From the NCBI RefSeq assembly GCF_900163755.1, contig NZ_FUKI01000165.1, forward strand, positions 1 through 64,000: a stretch of DNA of 64,000 nt, written 5' to 3'. Shown piece after piece: positions 38,771 to 47,317 of this stretch. A program made the translations under genes and the position numbers. The notes below the pieces were generated by a model, which did not search any database, was not told where the DNA came from, and saw only the letters and a list, made by a program, of their open reading frames with translations. Every line of letters begins with the position of its first letter. The stretch's first letter is position 1. This DNA is from Crenothrix polyspora (lineage in GTDB: Bacteria; Pseudomonadota; Gammaproteobacteria; Methylococcales; Methylomonadaceae).

Positions 38771-40870
38771 ATGGTGGGCGGGGCACTTTTAGTGCTGGCC
38801 AGCAGTTTCTATGGTGTGAAAGCCACGGGGCTGATGGCACAGAAAAAATCACCGCCGCTCATCACCCTGATTGGTGGACTGGATGGGGCAAGCGTTACGG
38901 AAAGTACAGAAATTAGTCCCGCCATTGCCATAGAAATAGATGCCAAAGCGGAAGAGCGCGAGGCTGTCGAGCATTATTTCAAGGTGTCTTCAGGGGTGGT
39001 GGGTGTAGGTACGCTGGCGATGGTCGTGTTCCCGCCCGCACATATTATTGCTATCCCTGCCTTGCTATATACCTTAGTACCCATGTTTATGGATGCCTAC
39101 GATGGCCTGAAGGAGCGCCGTCTTAAGCCATCTTTAGTTGACAGCATTGCAGTCGGCGGGGCAATTACCTTAGGCCTAGCCAACCATCTCAACCCCTTCT
39201 TTTTTATGGCGGGGGCGGTGGGCACCTGGCTGTATTACCTGTCGGCCAAGCTGGTGCTTAAGACCAAGGATGACTCGATAAAAAGCTTGTCCAACTTGTT
39301 TGGTGAGCAGGCTCGCTTTGTGTGGCTGCTACGCGATGGCGTAGAAGTGGAAACCACCTTTGACGCGGTTAAAGTCGGTGATATTGTCGTGGTCAGCGCC
39401 GGTGAAATGATCCCTGTGGACGGCTCGGTGCTCCAAGGCATGGGTTCAATCGACCAGCGCATGTTGACGGGTGAGGCGCATCCTGTTGAAAAAGGCAGTG
39501 GGGAAGCGGTTTTTGCCGCCACCACCTTATTGACGGGGCATCTGCATATCCGTGTTGAAAAAGCCGGTGCCGATGCAGTGGCGGCGCAAATCGGTGAAAT
39601 TTGGAGCCGTACCGCCGATTACCGGACTTCTGTTGAAACTCGTAGCGAGCAGCTCTCCAACAAGGCAGTGCTGCCGACTTTGGGGACGGGGGCGTTGGCC
39701 TTGCTGACGCTCGGCCCTATTGGGGCAACTGCGATCCTGCTGTCCAATTTCTCCGATGCCATTCAGTTGGCCGCACCCTTAAGCACCCTGAACTTCCTGC
39801 ATCTCGCGGCCAAAAGCGGTATCCTTATCAAGGATGGCCGCGCGCTGGAAAGTTTAAAAAATGTCAATACCGTGGTGTTTGATAAAACAGGCACTTTAAC
39901 CCTAGAACAGCCCCATGTGGGTAATATTTACCTGTGTGCTGGCTATGATGAAGACACGGTATTACGCTATGCGGCAGCGGCCGAGGTGAAACAAAGCCAC
40001 CCCGTTGCCAAGGCGATTTTACTGGCGGCCAAGGAACGGAGCTTGCTGTTGCCGCCCTTGGATGATGCCACCTACCAAGTCGGTTACGGCATTAAGGCAC
40101 ACATTGACGGCCACTGGGTTTGGGTAGGTAGTAACCGGTTTATGGCGGCAGAAGGCATTACCATTCCAGACGAATTACAAGATCGCATCAGCGACAGCCA
40201 TGCAAAGGGGCATTCGCTCATCATGGTGGCTATCGACAGGCAACTGGCGGGCGCATTGGTGATGTACCCTACCCTACGCCCAGAAGCCAAGGTACTGGTT
40301 AGCCGTTTAAAACAACGCGGCTTGTCCTTGTGCATTATCTCAGGCGACCACCATCTGCCTACCAAGGCCTTGGCGGATGAGTTGGGCATAGCGCTGTTTT
40401 TTGCTGAAACCTTACCGGAAGACAAAGCCAGCTTAATTGCCGACCTGCAACAACAAGGTCATTCCGTGTGTTTTATTGGTGACGGCATCAATGACACCAT
40501 TGCCCTCAAACAGGCTAATGTGTCTATTTCCTTAAGCGGTGCCACCAGTGCTGCTGTGGATACAGCCCAAATCATCATGATGGACGGCACGTTGAACCAT
40601 CTTGACCATGTTTTTGAGTTGTCGCAGGAGTTTGACAATAATCTGCACATAGGTTTCAGTACCGTGATAGGTGGCAGCGTGATGTGTGCTAGCGGGGTGT
40701 TTCTGTTGCATTTTGGTATTTTCAGTGCCCTCGCCTTGCAGACCCTCACCTTAATGGCCAGTGTCGGCAATGCCTTCCTGCCGATTATGAAAGATAAAAA
40801 AGCCATCCCCTTATTGCCTGAACCGCTAGTCGATGACGTTGTAGTAACCCTAGACAAGAAGGTGGCCTGA
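38771..40870 (+). CDS. Atypical P1B-like P-type ATPase, copy C
   Basis: About 699 residues from ATG 38771. A GTG at 38720 would add 17 residues and overlap the PKS2 stop, but starting at MVGGALLVLASSFYG gives the same short hydrophobic N-terminus as the other family members. P-type core: TGEA (MLTGEAHPVEK; glutamate kept), FDKTGTLTLEQPH, SHPVA, GDGINDTIALKQAN. The membrane metal motif reads LAAPLSTLNFL with no cysteine, and there is no CxxC domain. It sits inside the PKS operon; its stop overlaps the SDR start (TGATG). This location ties the ATPase family to the biosynthetic pathway. Confidence 0.85.
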   Translation: MVGGALLVLASSFYGVKATGLMAQKKSPPLITLIGGLDGASVTESTEISPAIAIEIDAKAEEREAVEHYFKVSSGVVGVGTLAMVVFPPAHIIAIPALLYTLVPMFMDAYDGLKERRLKPSLVDSIAVGGAITLGLANHLNPFFFMAGAVGTWLYYLSAKLVLKTKDDSIKSLSNLFGEQARFVWLLRDGVEVETTFDAVKVGDIVVVSAGEMIPVDGSVLQGMGSIDQRMLTGEAHPVEKGSGEAVFAATTLLTGHLHIRVEKAGADAVAAQIGEIWSRTADYRTSVETRSEQLSNKAVLPTLGTGALALLTLGPIGATAILLSNFSDAIQLAAPLSTLNFLHLAAKSGILIKDGRALESLKNVNTVVFDKTGTLTLEQPHVGNIYLCAGYDEDTVLRYAAAAEVKQSHPVAKAILLAAKERSLLLPPLDDATYQVGYGIKAHIDGHWVWVGSNRFMAAEGITIPDELQDRISDSHAKGHSLIMVAIDRQLAGALVMYPTLRPEAKVLVSRLKQRGLSLCIISGDHHLPTKALADELGIALFFAETLPEDKASLIADLQQQGHSVCFIGDGINDTIALKQANVSISLSGATSAAVDTAQIIMMDGTLNHLDHVFELSQEFDNNLHIGFSTVIGGSVMCASGVFLLHFGIFSALALQTLTLMASVGNAFLPIMKDKKAIPLLPEPLVDDVVVTLDKKVA

Positions 40871-41673
40871 TGCGAGTAAAAAATCTTTTTTGGCCTGCCC
40901 AATGCGTGCTGATAACTGGCGCATCCAGCGGTATTGGCAAGGCACTGGCTGAACACCTGGTGGCACAAGGCGCTAAAGTAGGCCTGATTGCCCGGCGGCA
41001 AGCCGCCCTTGAACAAATCTTAGCTGATTTGTCAGCCCCACCTAATCAAGTCGCCTATGCCTGCGCCGATGTCACCGACCAAGACGCATTGGCAAAAGCG
41101 GTACAACAGCTGGAACAACAGTTGGGGTCTTGCACGGTAATGATTGCCAATGCCGGTATCTACCATAAAACCGATGTGTTGCACTTTGATGCGGCTGTGC
41201 AAAATGCCGTGTTCGCCACCAACGTACAGGGGGTCATCAACACCATCGCCGCCGTCTTGCCGGGCATGACCTTGCGCAAGCAAGGCCATCTTGTCGCCGT
41301 GTCCAGTATTGCCGCCATGATTGGCCTGCCCGCCGCTGGTACTTACTCTGCCAGCAAAGCCGCCTTGGTGACACTGTTCCAGAGCCTACGTGTCGATTTA
41401 CACCCCTTAGGGCTAAAAGCCACCGTGGTCGCTCCAGGCTTTGTTGATACCCCCATCATTACCGATGAGGAACGCGCCAGCGTCAAAGACCTGCTCAGTG
41501 CCGAACAGGCGGCGATACGTATTTGCACGGCCATTGAACGAGATCGTGCCATCGATTGGTTTCCCTGGCAAACCTGGTTGGTATGCCGTTTATTCAGCCT
41601 GCTGCCAAGTGGATTATATCGCAGGCTTATCGCCCACGTTCCCGAAATGGAAGAAGCCAACTCAAATCAGTAG
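40870..41673 (+). CDS. Short-chain dehydrogenase/reductase
   Basis: 267 residues of classical SDR type: cofactor loop TGASSGIG (16-23), NAG (NANAGIY), catalytic Ser145/146, Tyr159 and Lys163 (YSASK), and APGFVDTP. The ARR after the second strand suggests NADPH. The C-terminal hydrophobic region (WFPWQTWLVCRLFSLLP) resembles the membrane-leaning tail of 3-ketosphinganine reductase-like SDRs. After an alpha-oxoamine synthase, reduction of the released amino ketone to an amino alcohol is the obvious candidate role (inference). Start overlaps the preceding stop. Confidence 0.83.
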   Translation: MRVKNLFWPAQCVLITGASSGIGKALAEHLVAQGAKVGLIARRQAALEQILADLSAPPNQVAYACADVTDQDALAKAVQQLEQQLGSCTVMIANAGIYHKTDVLHFDAAVQNAVFATNVQGVINTIAAVLPGMTLRKQGHLVAVSSIAAMIGLPAAGTYSASKAALVTLFQSLRVDLHPLGLKATVVAPGFVDTPIITDEERASVKDLLSAEQAAIRICTAIERDRAIDWFPWQTWLVCRLFSLLPSGLYRRLIAHVPEMEEANSNQ

Positions 41674-41678
41674 AGACT

Positions 41679-42563
41679 ATGAAACCTTTAGAAAATTACA
41701 CCCAATGTGACTTATGCACAGCACCTGAAAGCTTTTCGGCGGCGACTTTGCAAGCCGTTGTCGCCTCCAGTGAGCGCGTATTTGAGCAAGAGACGTTTAC
41801 CGTGTGGCAGTGTGGCAACTGCCAGTGTATTCATGCCCTAGAAGGCGTGGATCTGGGACATTATTACAGCCAATACGGCCTGCATGAATCCAATGAACCT
41901 GATCGTGTCACCCGGTTTTTCTTTGGCAAAAAATTGGCCTGGCTAAAAAAATCTGGCATCACCCAGCAGCACAGCATTTTGGATTATGGTTGTGGCGGCG
42001 GACATTTTCTGCGTTTCTTACAACAACAAGGCTACCAAGCCTATGGCTACGATCCGTTTACCGAGGAATTTGCCGATACCGGCATGCTTTCCAAACGCTA
42101 TGATGTGGTGATGTCCTCCGATGTGATCGAACACGACACTTCGGTGATGGGTCATCTGGACACCCTGATTGGGCTTTGTGCAGAAAACGGTTTTATCTAT
42201 ATAGAAACACCGGATGCCTTGGCAATAGACCTTGCCCAAATAAGCGCCCACCGGCAAATTTTGCAGCAGCCCTTCCACCGCCATCTCCTGACCCACACCT
42301 GGCTGATTGACACCCTGGCACAAAAGGGCTGGCAAGTGGCGCAGATAGCCAGGCAGCCTTTTTTTCATAGCTGGATACCGTTTCTCAATGTGCCAGCAAT
42401 GGATCATTATTGGGATACTTACGGGGGCTTGGCTACCTTAAATGAGGGTTACCGCTGGTCGGCGTTACTGTCACCCAAATACTGGTATTTAGGCTTGTTT
42501 GGCGCTTTCATTTACGGCAAGGATGAAGTGCAGTTGATTTTACGCCCCAAGCAACCTGCGTAG
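41679..42563 (+). CDS. Class I SAM-dependent methyltransferase with N-terminal cysteine motif
   Basis: 294 residues from ATG 41679, 5 bp after the SDR stop; the longer frame would run back inside the SDR gene. An N-terminal Cys pair set (CDLC and CGNC) looks like a zinc site, as in sugar C-methyltransferase-like proteins of the Methyltransf_23 type. The SAM motif ILDYGCGGGHFLRFL is followed by YGYDPF and VVMSSDVIEH. The acceptor is unknown. Its position in the operon makes it a tailoring candidate for the polyketide or amino ketone. Confidence 0.8.
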   Translation: MKPLENYTQCDLCTAPESFSAATLQAVVASSERVFEQETFTVWQCGNCQCIHALEGVDLGHYYSQYGLHESNEPDRVTRFFFGKKLAWLKKSGITQQHSILDYGCGGGHFLRFLQQQGYQAYGYDPFTEEFADTGMLSKRYDVVMSSDVIEHDTSVMGHLDTLIGLCAENGFIYIETPDALAIDLAQISAHRQILQQPFHRHLLTHTWLIDTLAQKGWQVAQIARQPFFHSWIPFLNVPAMDHYWDTYGGLATLNEGYRWSALLSPKYWYLGLFGAFIYGKDEVQLILRPKQPA

Positions 42564-42572
42564 GATGCAATC

Positions 42573-43829
42573 ATGATGAACCAGGCTAGGGGTATCGACA
42601 AAGTGGCCCTGTTTAACGACTTGATGCAGCGCCGTGTCCATGAGTATTTTGATGTCGATGGCCGTCCGATAGGGGAAGGCCGCTCACTGGCTTTTACCCA
42701 GGTTGAGACAACGTTCAAGTCGTGCCCGTATTCCGGTAGCCGCCACCACCATGCCAAGCCGATGAATGCCAGCGCTTTGCAAAGTATTTTACCCGAATGG
42801 CAACATAGCCTGTCGTTGCTGTCATCGCTAAGTCAGCGTTATCAGGCGTTTTATGGCACACCGGTTACCCGCTATTATGACTTGGCGCTGATTTCTGGGA
42901 TGGGGGTTTTTCTCAGTGACTATTTGGTGCTGCGCCGTTTGCAGCCGTTGGCGACACACCATATCCCCATTATGGTGTCAGGGCTTTACAAAGTGTGCCT
43001 GGGCTTTCAACAAGCCACTTTTCTGGCCATGATGAATGACAGTTTCAACAGCAGTGATGATGAAAAGTCGCTGCCGGATGCGAAAGGTTTCTATGCTTAC
43101 CTTGAGGAACAACAACTGTTAATTGGCCCTGATGAAGTGTGCGGCGGTTCGGAAGAAATGATCAGTAGAGCCTATGACATCATGAAAGGCCCAGCGTCAG
43201 ACACTGGACAAGCCGCTCTTCTACCGGCATTGGCTAACATGGCCATTGATTGGGATGCGTGCGACCAATTTAGTTTTCATAGCTCCAATTTATGGCGCAA
43301 GGCCATTTTGTTTGTTATCCAGATGCACGGCTTTTGTCTACAGCTTAACGAGCCGTCTTTGCCGGCTGACTTGACAATTGCCATCAACACCTATCTTAAG
43401 GCCAGTTTTGCCCAATTGCTGGCTGCTCAATCAGGGCTTGCCGTGGAGATTGCCCAGATTACCCTGGCAGAAAGTGGCCACTCTCTGGATGAATGGCTGA
43501 TGGTACAAGCGGCATTCCTTGAAGAAATTGACTGCCAGCCTTCTACTACACCTGACACCCAGCCACTTTCCGATGCTATTTTGCAGCAATTGGCACAGGT
43601 TTTTGAGCTATCCGGTTACCACAGCATTATAACGGCAGCGGTTACCGCGCATGTCGCAAAATATGTTGCGTTTGAGACGGCTGTGCTGCGCTCGTTTAAT
43701 GACCATCTTGATGCGATTGTGTTGGCACTGGGATTTACCCCAGCAAGCGATACCTTGATGTTTACTGAGTTAACGTCTGTGTATGGCAAAACCCTGCGTA
43801 ACTGGCCTGAAATAATGCAGCAACCCTAA
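42573..43829 (+). CDS. Unknown protein, member 1 of a two-member local family
   Basis: 418 residues, mostly alpha-helical and soluble, no signal peptide. I do not recognise the family. The middle (about 120-210: IMVSGLYKVCLGFQQATFLAMM, then FYAYLEEQQLLIGPDEVCGGSEEMI) lines up with the protein at 54709-55986 (FKVIGGMYAASNRML, FMQYLEDESLLLSPEMRACAGPVKMI), so the two are distant paralogues. It begins 9 bp after the methyltransferase and is the last gene of the PKS operon. An early SRHHH stretch is notable. Possibly a new enzyme or carrier family. Confidence 0.65.
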   Translation: MMNQARGIDKVALFNDLMQRRVHEYFDVDGRPIGEGRSLAFTQVETTFKSCPYSGSRHHHAKPMNASALQSILPEWQHSLSLLSSLSQRYQAFYGTPVTRYYDLALISGMGVFLSDYLVLRRLQPLATHHIPIMVSGLYKVCLGFQQATFLAMMNDSFNSSDDEKSLPDAKGFYAYLEEQQLLIGPDEVCGGSEEMISRAYDIMKGPASDTGQAALLPALANMAIDWDACDQFSFHSSNLWRKAILFVIQMHGFCLQLNEPSLPADLTIAINTYLKASFAQLLAAQSGLAVEIAQITLAESGHSLDEWLMVQAAFLEEIDCQPSTTPDTQPLSDAILQQLAQVFELSGYHSIITAAVTAHVAKYVAFETAVLRSFNDHLDAIVLALGFTPASDTLMFTELTSVYGKTLRNWPEIMQQP

Positions 43830-43971
43830 CGCGACAGTGTGTGGATACGATAACTGGGTAGATAAACACCCTGTGTATAACACGATTTACTACCCTTGCG
43901 GGTAAATAGTACCGATATTAGCCCTATACCTTAAATTAAGGGCATTCACATAAGTCACCCAGTCGTCTATC

Positions 43972-43997
43972 AGGAGACTTACCGATACCTCCTTTTT
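43972..43997 (+). promoter_or_regulatory. Leader hairpin with TTACCGATAC motif before the LRR gene
   Basis: AGGAG (43972-43976) can pair with CTCCT (43989-43993), followed by a T-run, making a weak terminator-like hairpin 40 bp before the LRR gene. Its loop holds TTACCGATAC (43979-43988). The same decamer with CCTTTTT nearby occurs 56 bp before the gene at 59737. Confidence 0.35.
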
Positions 43998-44036
43998 CAG
44001 GGAAGTATTTAATATAAAACTATAGGAGTATATCCC

Positions 44037-46175
44037 ATGTTAGCAAAGCGATTTATAAGGTCACCTAGCTTATTACTAGCCATTAGCCTGCTGAGTTATC
44101 AGAGCCTTGCCCACGCTGAAACACAAGCGGCTCTTGATAGTCGCATGATAGCTGAAATTCAAAACAGTCTTAATGGCAGCGTGGTCGTTAAGCACGAAGG
44201 TGAAAATGGCTTGGGGCAGCAAATCACCGAGGTGTATTTACCGGAACTTCGAGTCTCCAATGCACAATTGGCACAGATTGGCGCAATAAAAAACGTGGAA
44301 GCCATTAAAATGAGCAGCAATAAATTTACTATTGCGCCTGTCCCCAAGCATGTTCTTAATTGGCTTAAAACGTTACCCGATCTAAAAATTATTCAAGTCA
44401 GTGGCTTTCAGGTGACGGATGCGGGTGTTAAAAGTCTGGCTAAAATGCCTAATTTAAAAACCTTGCAATTGCATGGCAGTAAAATCACCGATAAGAGCTT
44501 ACTCACCTTAAAACGTATGCCGCAATTAGAGGAAATTAGCCTTGGACAAGCGCCTTTGCAAAGAGAATATCGGCATTATTTTAGGGGTGAAAAGATTACC
44601 GATGCAGGGTTAGAGCATTTAAAAAACTTGCCAAACTTACGTCGTTTATCGCTGTATACCACGCGCGTTACTGACAAAGGTTTTGCTGTGCTTAGAAATT
44701 TAACTCGCTTAAATGAACTTAATCTAGGTCACACACAAATAACCGATACGGGCTTGGGTTATCTTAAAGCGATGCCTTATTTACGGGTTCTAGGGCTTGA
44801 TGGCACTCATGTCAGTGACAAAGGCTTGGTGGCGCTGGAAAAGATGAAACAGCTTGAGGAATTAAGTCTTAATTACACCCCTATTGGCGATGCAGGCGTT
44901 GAGCATATTAAAGCATTGACTAGCCTACAGCAATTAGGCTTACAACGTACAAACCTAACGGATACAGGTCTTAAAACGCTCAGCGGCTTAACAGATCTTA
45001 ACAATCTGGATTTAGGCTATACAGGCGTTACTGATGCGGGCACGGCTTACCTAAAAACCAAACCCTATTTACAAAACTTGTATCTCGATGCCACTGCAAT
45101 CACTGATAAGGGTTTAGCCAATTTAAAAGGCCTTACTGACCTGGAAGAATTGGTTCTTACCTATACAGGGGTAACCAGTGCTGGATTGCCCCAGCTTAGT
45201 GGTTTAACAAATATGTGGTCATTGGCACTTGCAGGTACAGCGGTGAATAATGACGGGCTAAAAGCACTTAAAAACTCAGCACAATTATTACAGTTGGATG
45301 TGAGTGGCACAGCGGTTACCGATGCCGGTTTAAGTTATCTGACCGATCTGAATTTGTTAGGACTGCATATTGACGGTAATAAAGTGACGGATGCAGGTTT
45401 GCAAAGCATTGGCAAAATACCCAGCTTGATCGACCTGACTATGGAAGATACTAAAATTACGGGGCCTGGCTTTAAACACTTAAAAGCGTTGAAGAACCTG
45501 CGGATTTTGAAATTTGCCGAAACAAACGTCAATGACGAAGCCATGAAAACCATTAAGGACATGCGGAAATTACAAATTATTGGCGCAACCAATGTTAAGG
45601 GCATTACCGACAAAGGCACTGCCTTGGTACAGTATTTACCCAGCATACACACTATGGAATTACGTGGCACATCCATCAGTGACGCAACCGTAAAGATGTT
45701 AAGTAAATTTAAGCATCTGCATTGCTATGACTTATCACAGACCAAAGTGACAGATAAAGGCATGGCGTATTTTAAAAACTATGCTAACGCGCAATCTTTA
45801 TCACTGGATGCCAAATTGACCTCTAAACTCGGTCTTGAATCTTTAAGAAAATGGCTGCCATTGTTTCAGGAGTTTTATCTGTTTGGCCCTGAAATTAATG
45901 ATGCCTATTTGAAGCGCGCCAAAGTGGGTCTTAATGGCTTACAAGAAATGAACTTGTTTGGCACTAACGTGACTGACAAAGGTTTGCAGCATATACAGGC
46001 TATTAAATCGTTGAAGACATTGCGGATTGCTAGGACGAATGTTAGCTTAAAGGCGCTTGATCAGCTCCGTAAAGCCATGCCAAATCTTGCGATTACTAAG
46101 GTGAATACCGAAACAGGTGCTTGGCACTTTATAACGCCTGCGGGTAATGCGACTGATATTGGTCCTATGCCATAG
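44037..46175 (+). CDS. Secreted leucine-rich-repeat protein
   Basis: 712 residues: signal peptide (MLAKRFIRSPSLLLAISLLS, cleavage near AHAET), then a long series of repeats of about 24 residues with the pattern ITDxGLxxLxxLxxLxxLxLxxT, as in the cysteine-containing or RNI-like LRR subclass. No membrane anchor at the C-terminus. LRR solenoids bind proteins; the partner is unknown. AGGAG lies 8 bases upstream of ATG 44037. Codons look more A/T-rich than in the PKS genes. A strong terminator follows. Relevance to the biosynthetic locus is doubtful. Confidence 0.85.
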   Translation: MLAKRFIRSPSLLLAISLLSYQSLAHAETQAALDSRMIAEIQNSLNGSVVVKHEGENGLGQQITEVYLPELRVSNAQLAQIGAIKNVEAIKMSSNKFTIAPVPKHVLNWLKTLPDLKIIQVSGFQVTDAGVKSLAKMPNLKTLQLHGSKITDKSLLTLKRMPQLEEISLGQAPLQREYRHYFRGEKITDAGLEHLKNLPNLRRLSLYTTRVTDKGFAVLRNLTRLNELNLGHTQITDTGLGYLKAMPYLRVLGLDGTHVSDKGLVALEKMKQLEELSLNYTPIGDAGVEHIKALTSLQQLGLQRTNLTDTGLKTLSGLTDLNNLDLGYTGVTDAGTAYLKTKPYLQNLYLDATAITDKGLANLKGLTDLEELVLTYTGVTSAGLPQLSGLTNMWSLALAGTAVNNDGLKALKNSAQLLQLDVSGTAVTDAGLSYLTDLNLLGLHIDGNKVTDAGLQSIGKIPSLIDLTMEDTKITGPGFKHLKALKNLRILKFAETNVNDEAMKTIKDMRKLQIIGATNVKGITDKGTALVQYLPSIHTMELRGTSISDATVKMLSKFKHLHCYDLSQTKVTDKGMAYFKNYANAQSLSLDAKLTSKLGLESLRKWLPLFQEFYLFGPEINDAYLKRAKVGLNGLQEMNLFGTNVTDKGLQHIQAIKSLKTLRIARTNVSLKALDQLRKAMPNLAITKVNTETGAWHFITPAGNATDIGPMP

Positions 46176-46183
46176 GGATGGCA

Positions 46184-46215
46184 ACACAACCCCCAGTAAA
46201 GTCTGGGGGTTGTGT
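46184..46215. terminator. Strong hairpin after the LRR gene
   Basis: ACACAACCCCCAG (46184-46196) and CTGGGGGTTGTGT (46203-46215) form a perfect 13-bp stem with a 6-base loop, between convergent genes. No clear U-run follows on either strand. Confidence 0.75.
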
Positions 46216-46232
46216 AATAACACTATCGCCTA

Positions 46233-46610
46233 TTAACGTTTATTGGCATCTATACTAAAAGACCCTGCACCATAAACAAAGAGCAACAATAAACCGCCTG
46301 CCATAGCAAAGTCTTTCATGAACATGATCATCTGTGTCTGGTCAGCAAAATCGTGGTGAAAAATCAGCGCACCCACTATACTGAATCCCGCCAAGGCTAA
46401 CGCCGCCCAACGCGTAAAAAAGCCGAGAATCAGTGCAAGACCTCCGCCAATTTCCAACGCGATAACCAGTGGCAACAGCATGCCGGGTGTGCCCATTGAT
46501 GCCATATAGGCTTGCGTAGTGGCGTAGCCAGCACCCAATTTACCCAAACCCGCCAACACAAAGACAAGCGCCATAAGAATCCGTGCAATTACTAAAATGA
46601 CAGTGTTCAT
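46233..46610 (-). CDS. DoxX-family membrane protein
   Basis: 125 residues with four hydrophobic segments and the DoxX pattern: ARILMALVFVLAGLGKLG at the start, LEIGGGLALILGFFTRWAAL in the middle, then FHHDFADQTQMIMFMKDFAMAGG. DoxX proteins are inner-membrane proteins linked to redox or quinone functions, often poorly defined. Single gene between hairpins, so probably transcribed alone or as readthrough from the gene at 46683. Confidence 0.85.
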   Translation of the reverse strand: MNTVILVIARILMALVFVLAGLGKLGAGYATTQAYMASMGTPGMLLPLVIALEIGGGLALILGFFTRWAALALAGFSIVGALIFHHDFADQTQMIMFMKDFAMAGGLLLLFVYGAGSFSIDANKR

Positions 46611-46628
46611 TATTAACTCCTAATAAGC

Positions 46629-46666
46629 AAAAAACACCTGTAGCATAGCAATTGTGCAACAGGTGT
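46629..46666 (-). terminator. Rho-independent terminator on the minus strand
   Basis: ACACCTGT (46634-46641) pairs with ACAGGTGT (46659-46666). The A-run at 46629-46634 gives a U-run on the - strand, ending the transcript from the small gene at 46683-46988. Confidence 0.65.
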
Positions 46667-46682
46667 TTGTATTTAAAACGGT

Positions 46683-46988
46683 TTACATAACATGGTTATG
46701 ACTACCCAGTTCGGGCGTAACAGGGCCACTCACCTGAGTTGCTAACACAGCAAAATAACCATTACCTAAGGTCTTTACTGTGCTAACTAACACGCCTTTT
46801 CCCACATCTAAAGTCACCTGGGTAATACCGTCGGTTGTCCAGCCTGACCCCGTACTACGATAAAGTTTAACCGTTTGAGGATCATAGATTTCGCCACGCG
46901 ATAACTCCAGCGGAAAATTAATGGTAATCGTTGCAGAACCTTTCATTGCCATTTTACTGTGCAAACCTAAGTGCAGTTTTATTTCCAC
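46683..46988 (-). CDS. Short hypothetical protein, likely remnant of a surface-protein domain
   Basis: A 101-codon frame from GTG 46988 (an ATG lies at codon 13). The text YDPQTVKLYRSTGSGWTTDG...GNGYFAVLAT resembles the C-terminal beta domain of large secreted or adhesin-like proteins, but no signal peptide precedes it and a stop codon lies 12 bases upstream. It is probably the surviving tail of a longer gene, or a small protein. The terminator after it is intact. Confidence 0.4.
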   Translation of the reverse strand: MEIKLHLGLHSKMAMKGSATITINFPLELSRGEIYDPQTVKLYRSTGSGWTTDGITQVTLDVGKGVLVSTVKTLGNGYFAVLATQVSGPVTPELGSHNHVM

Positions 46989-47317
46989 AAGGCAGCTTTA
47001 GCCCACACGAATGCACGGTAGGCAGTGGCTTAAAGCGCCTGACTTTCAGTCGTATTCTCTTTCAGTCGGCGGTTTAGTTCGCTGATAGTCAATCCACCAG
47101 CTTTTAACGGGTGGGTTGTTGAGTTTGTAATCCAATGCGGACTGAAAACGTAGTCATTATTGATTAATGAAGCAGATGATATTTTATACAAAACTGTATT
47201 TTTACATTTTACAAACAAAGGATTATAGCGATTACACTTATTAGTTGAATCAACCAACTTAGCAAAGTGAAATTAGGTGGGCACAAAAATATATGCCCAC
47301 TTAACTTATATTTAAGC
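46989..47317. other. Gap without a supported gene
   Basis: 329 bp. A 75-codon minus-strand frame at 47030-47257 has no recognisable family, no clear ribosome-binding site and an odd composition (Asn and Ser rich), so I do not annotate it as a gene. Nothing else structured is visible. Confidence 0.5.

Noticed and set aside
47030..47257. 75-codon minus-strand ORF
   Set aside because: No family, no convincing ribosome-binding site, composition unlike neighbours; left as non-coding.
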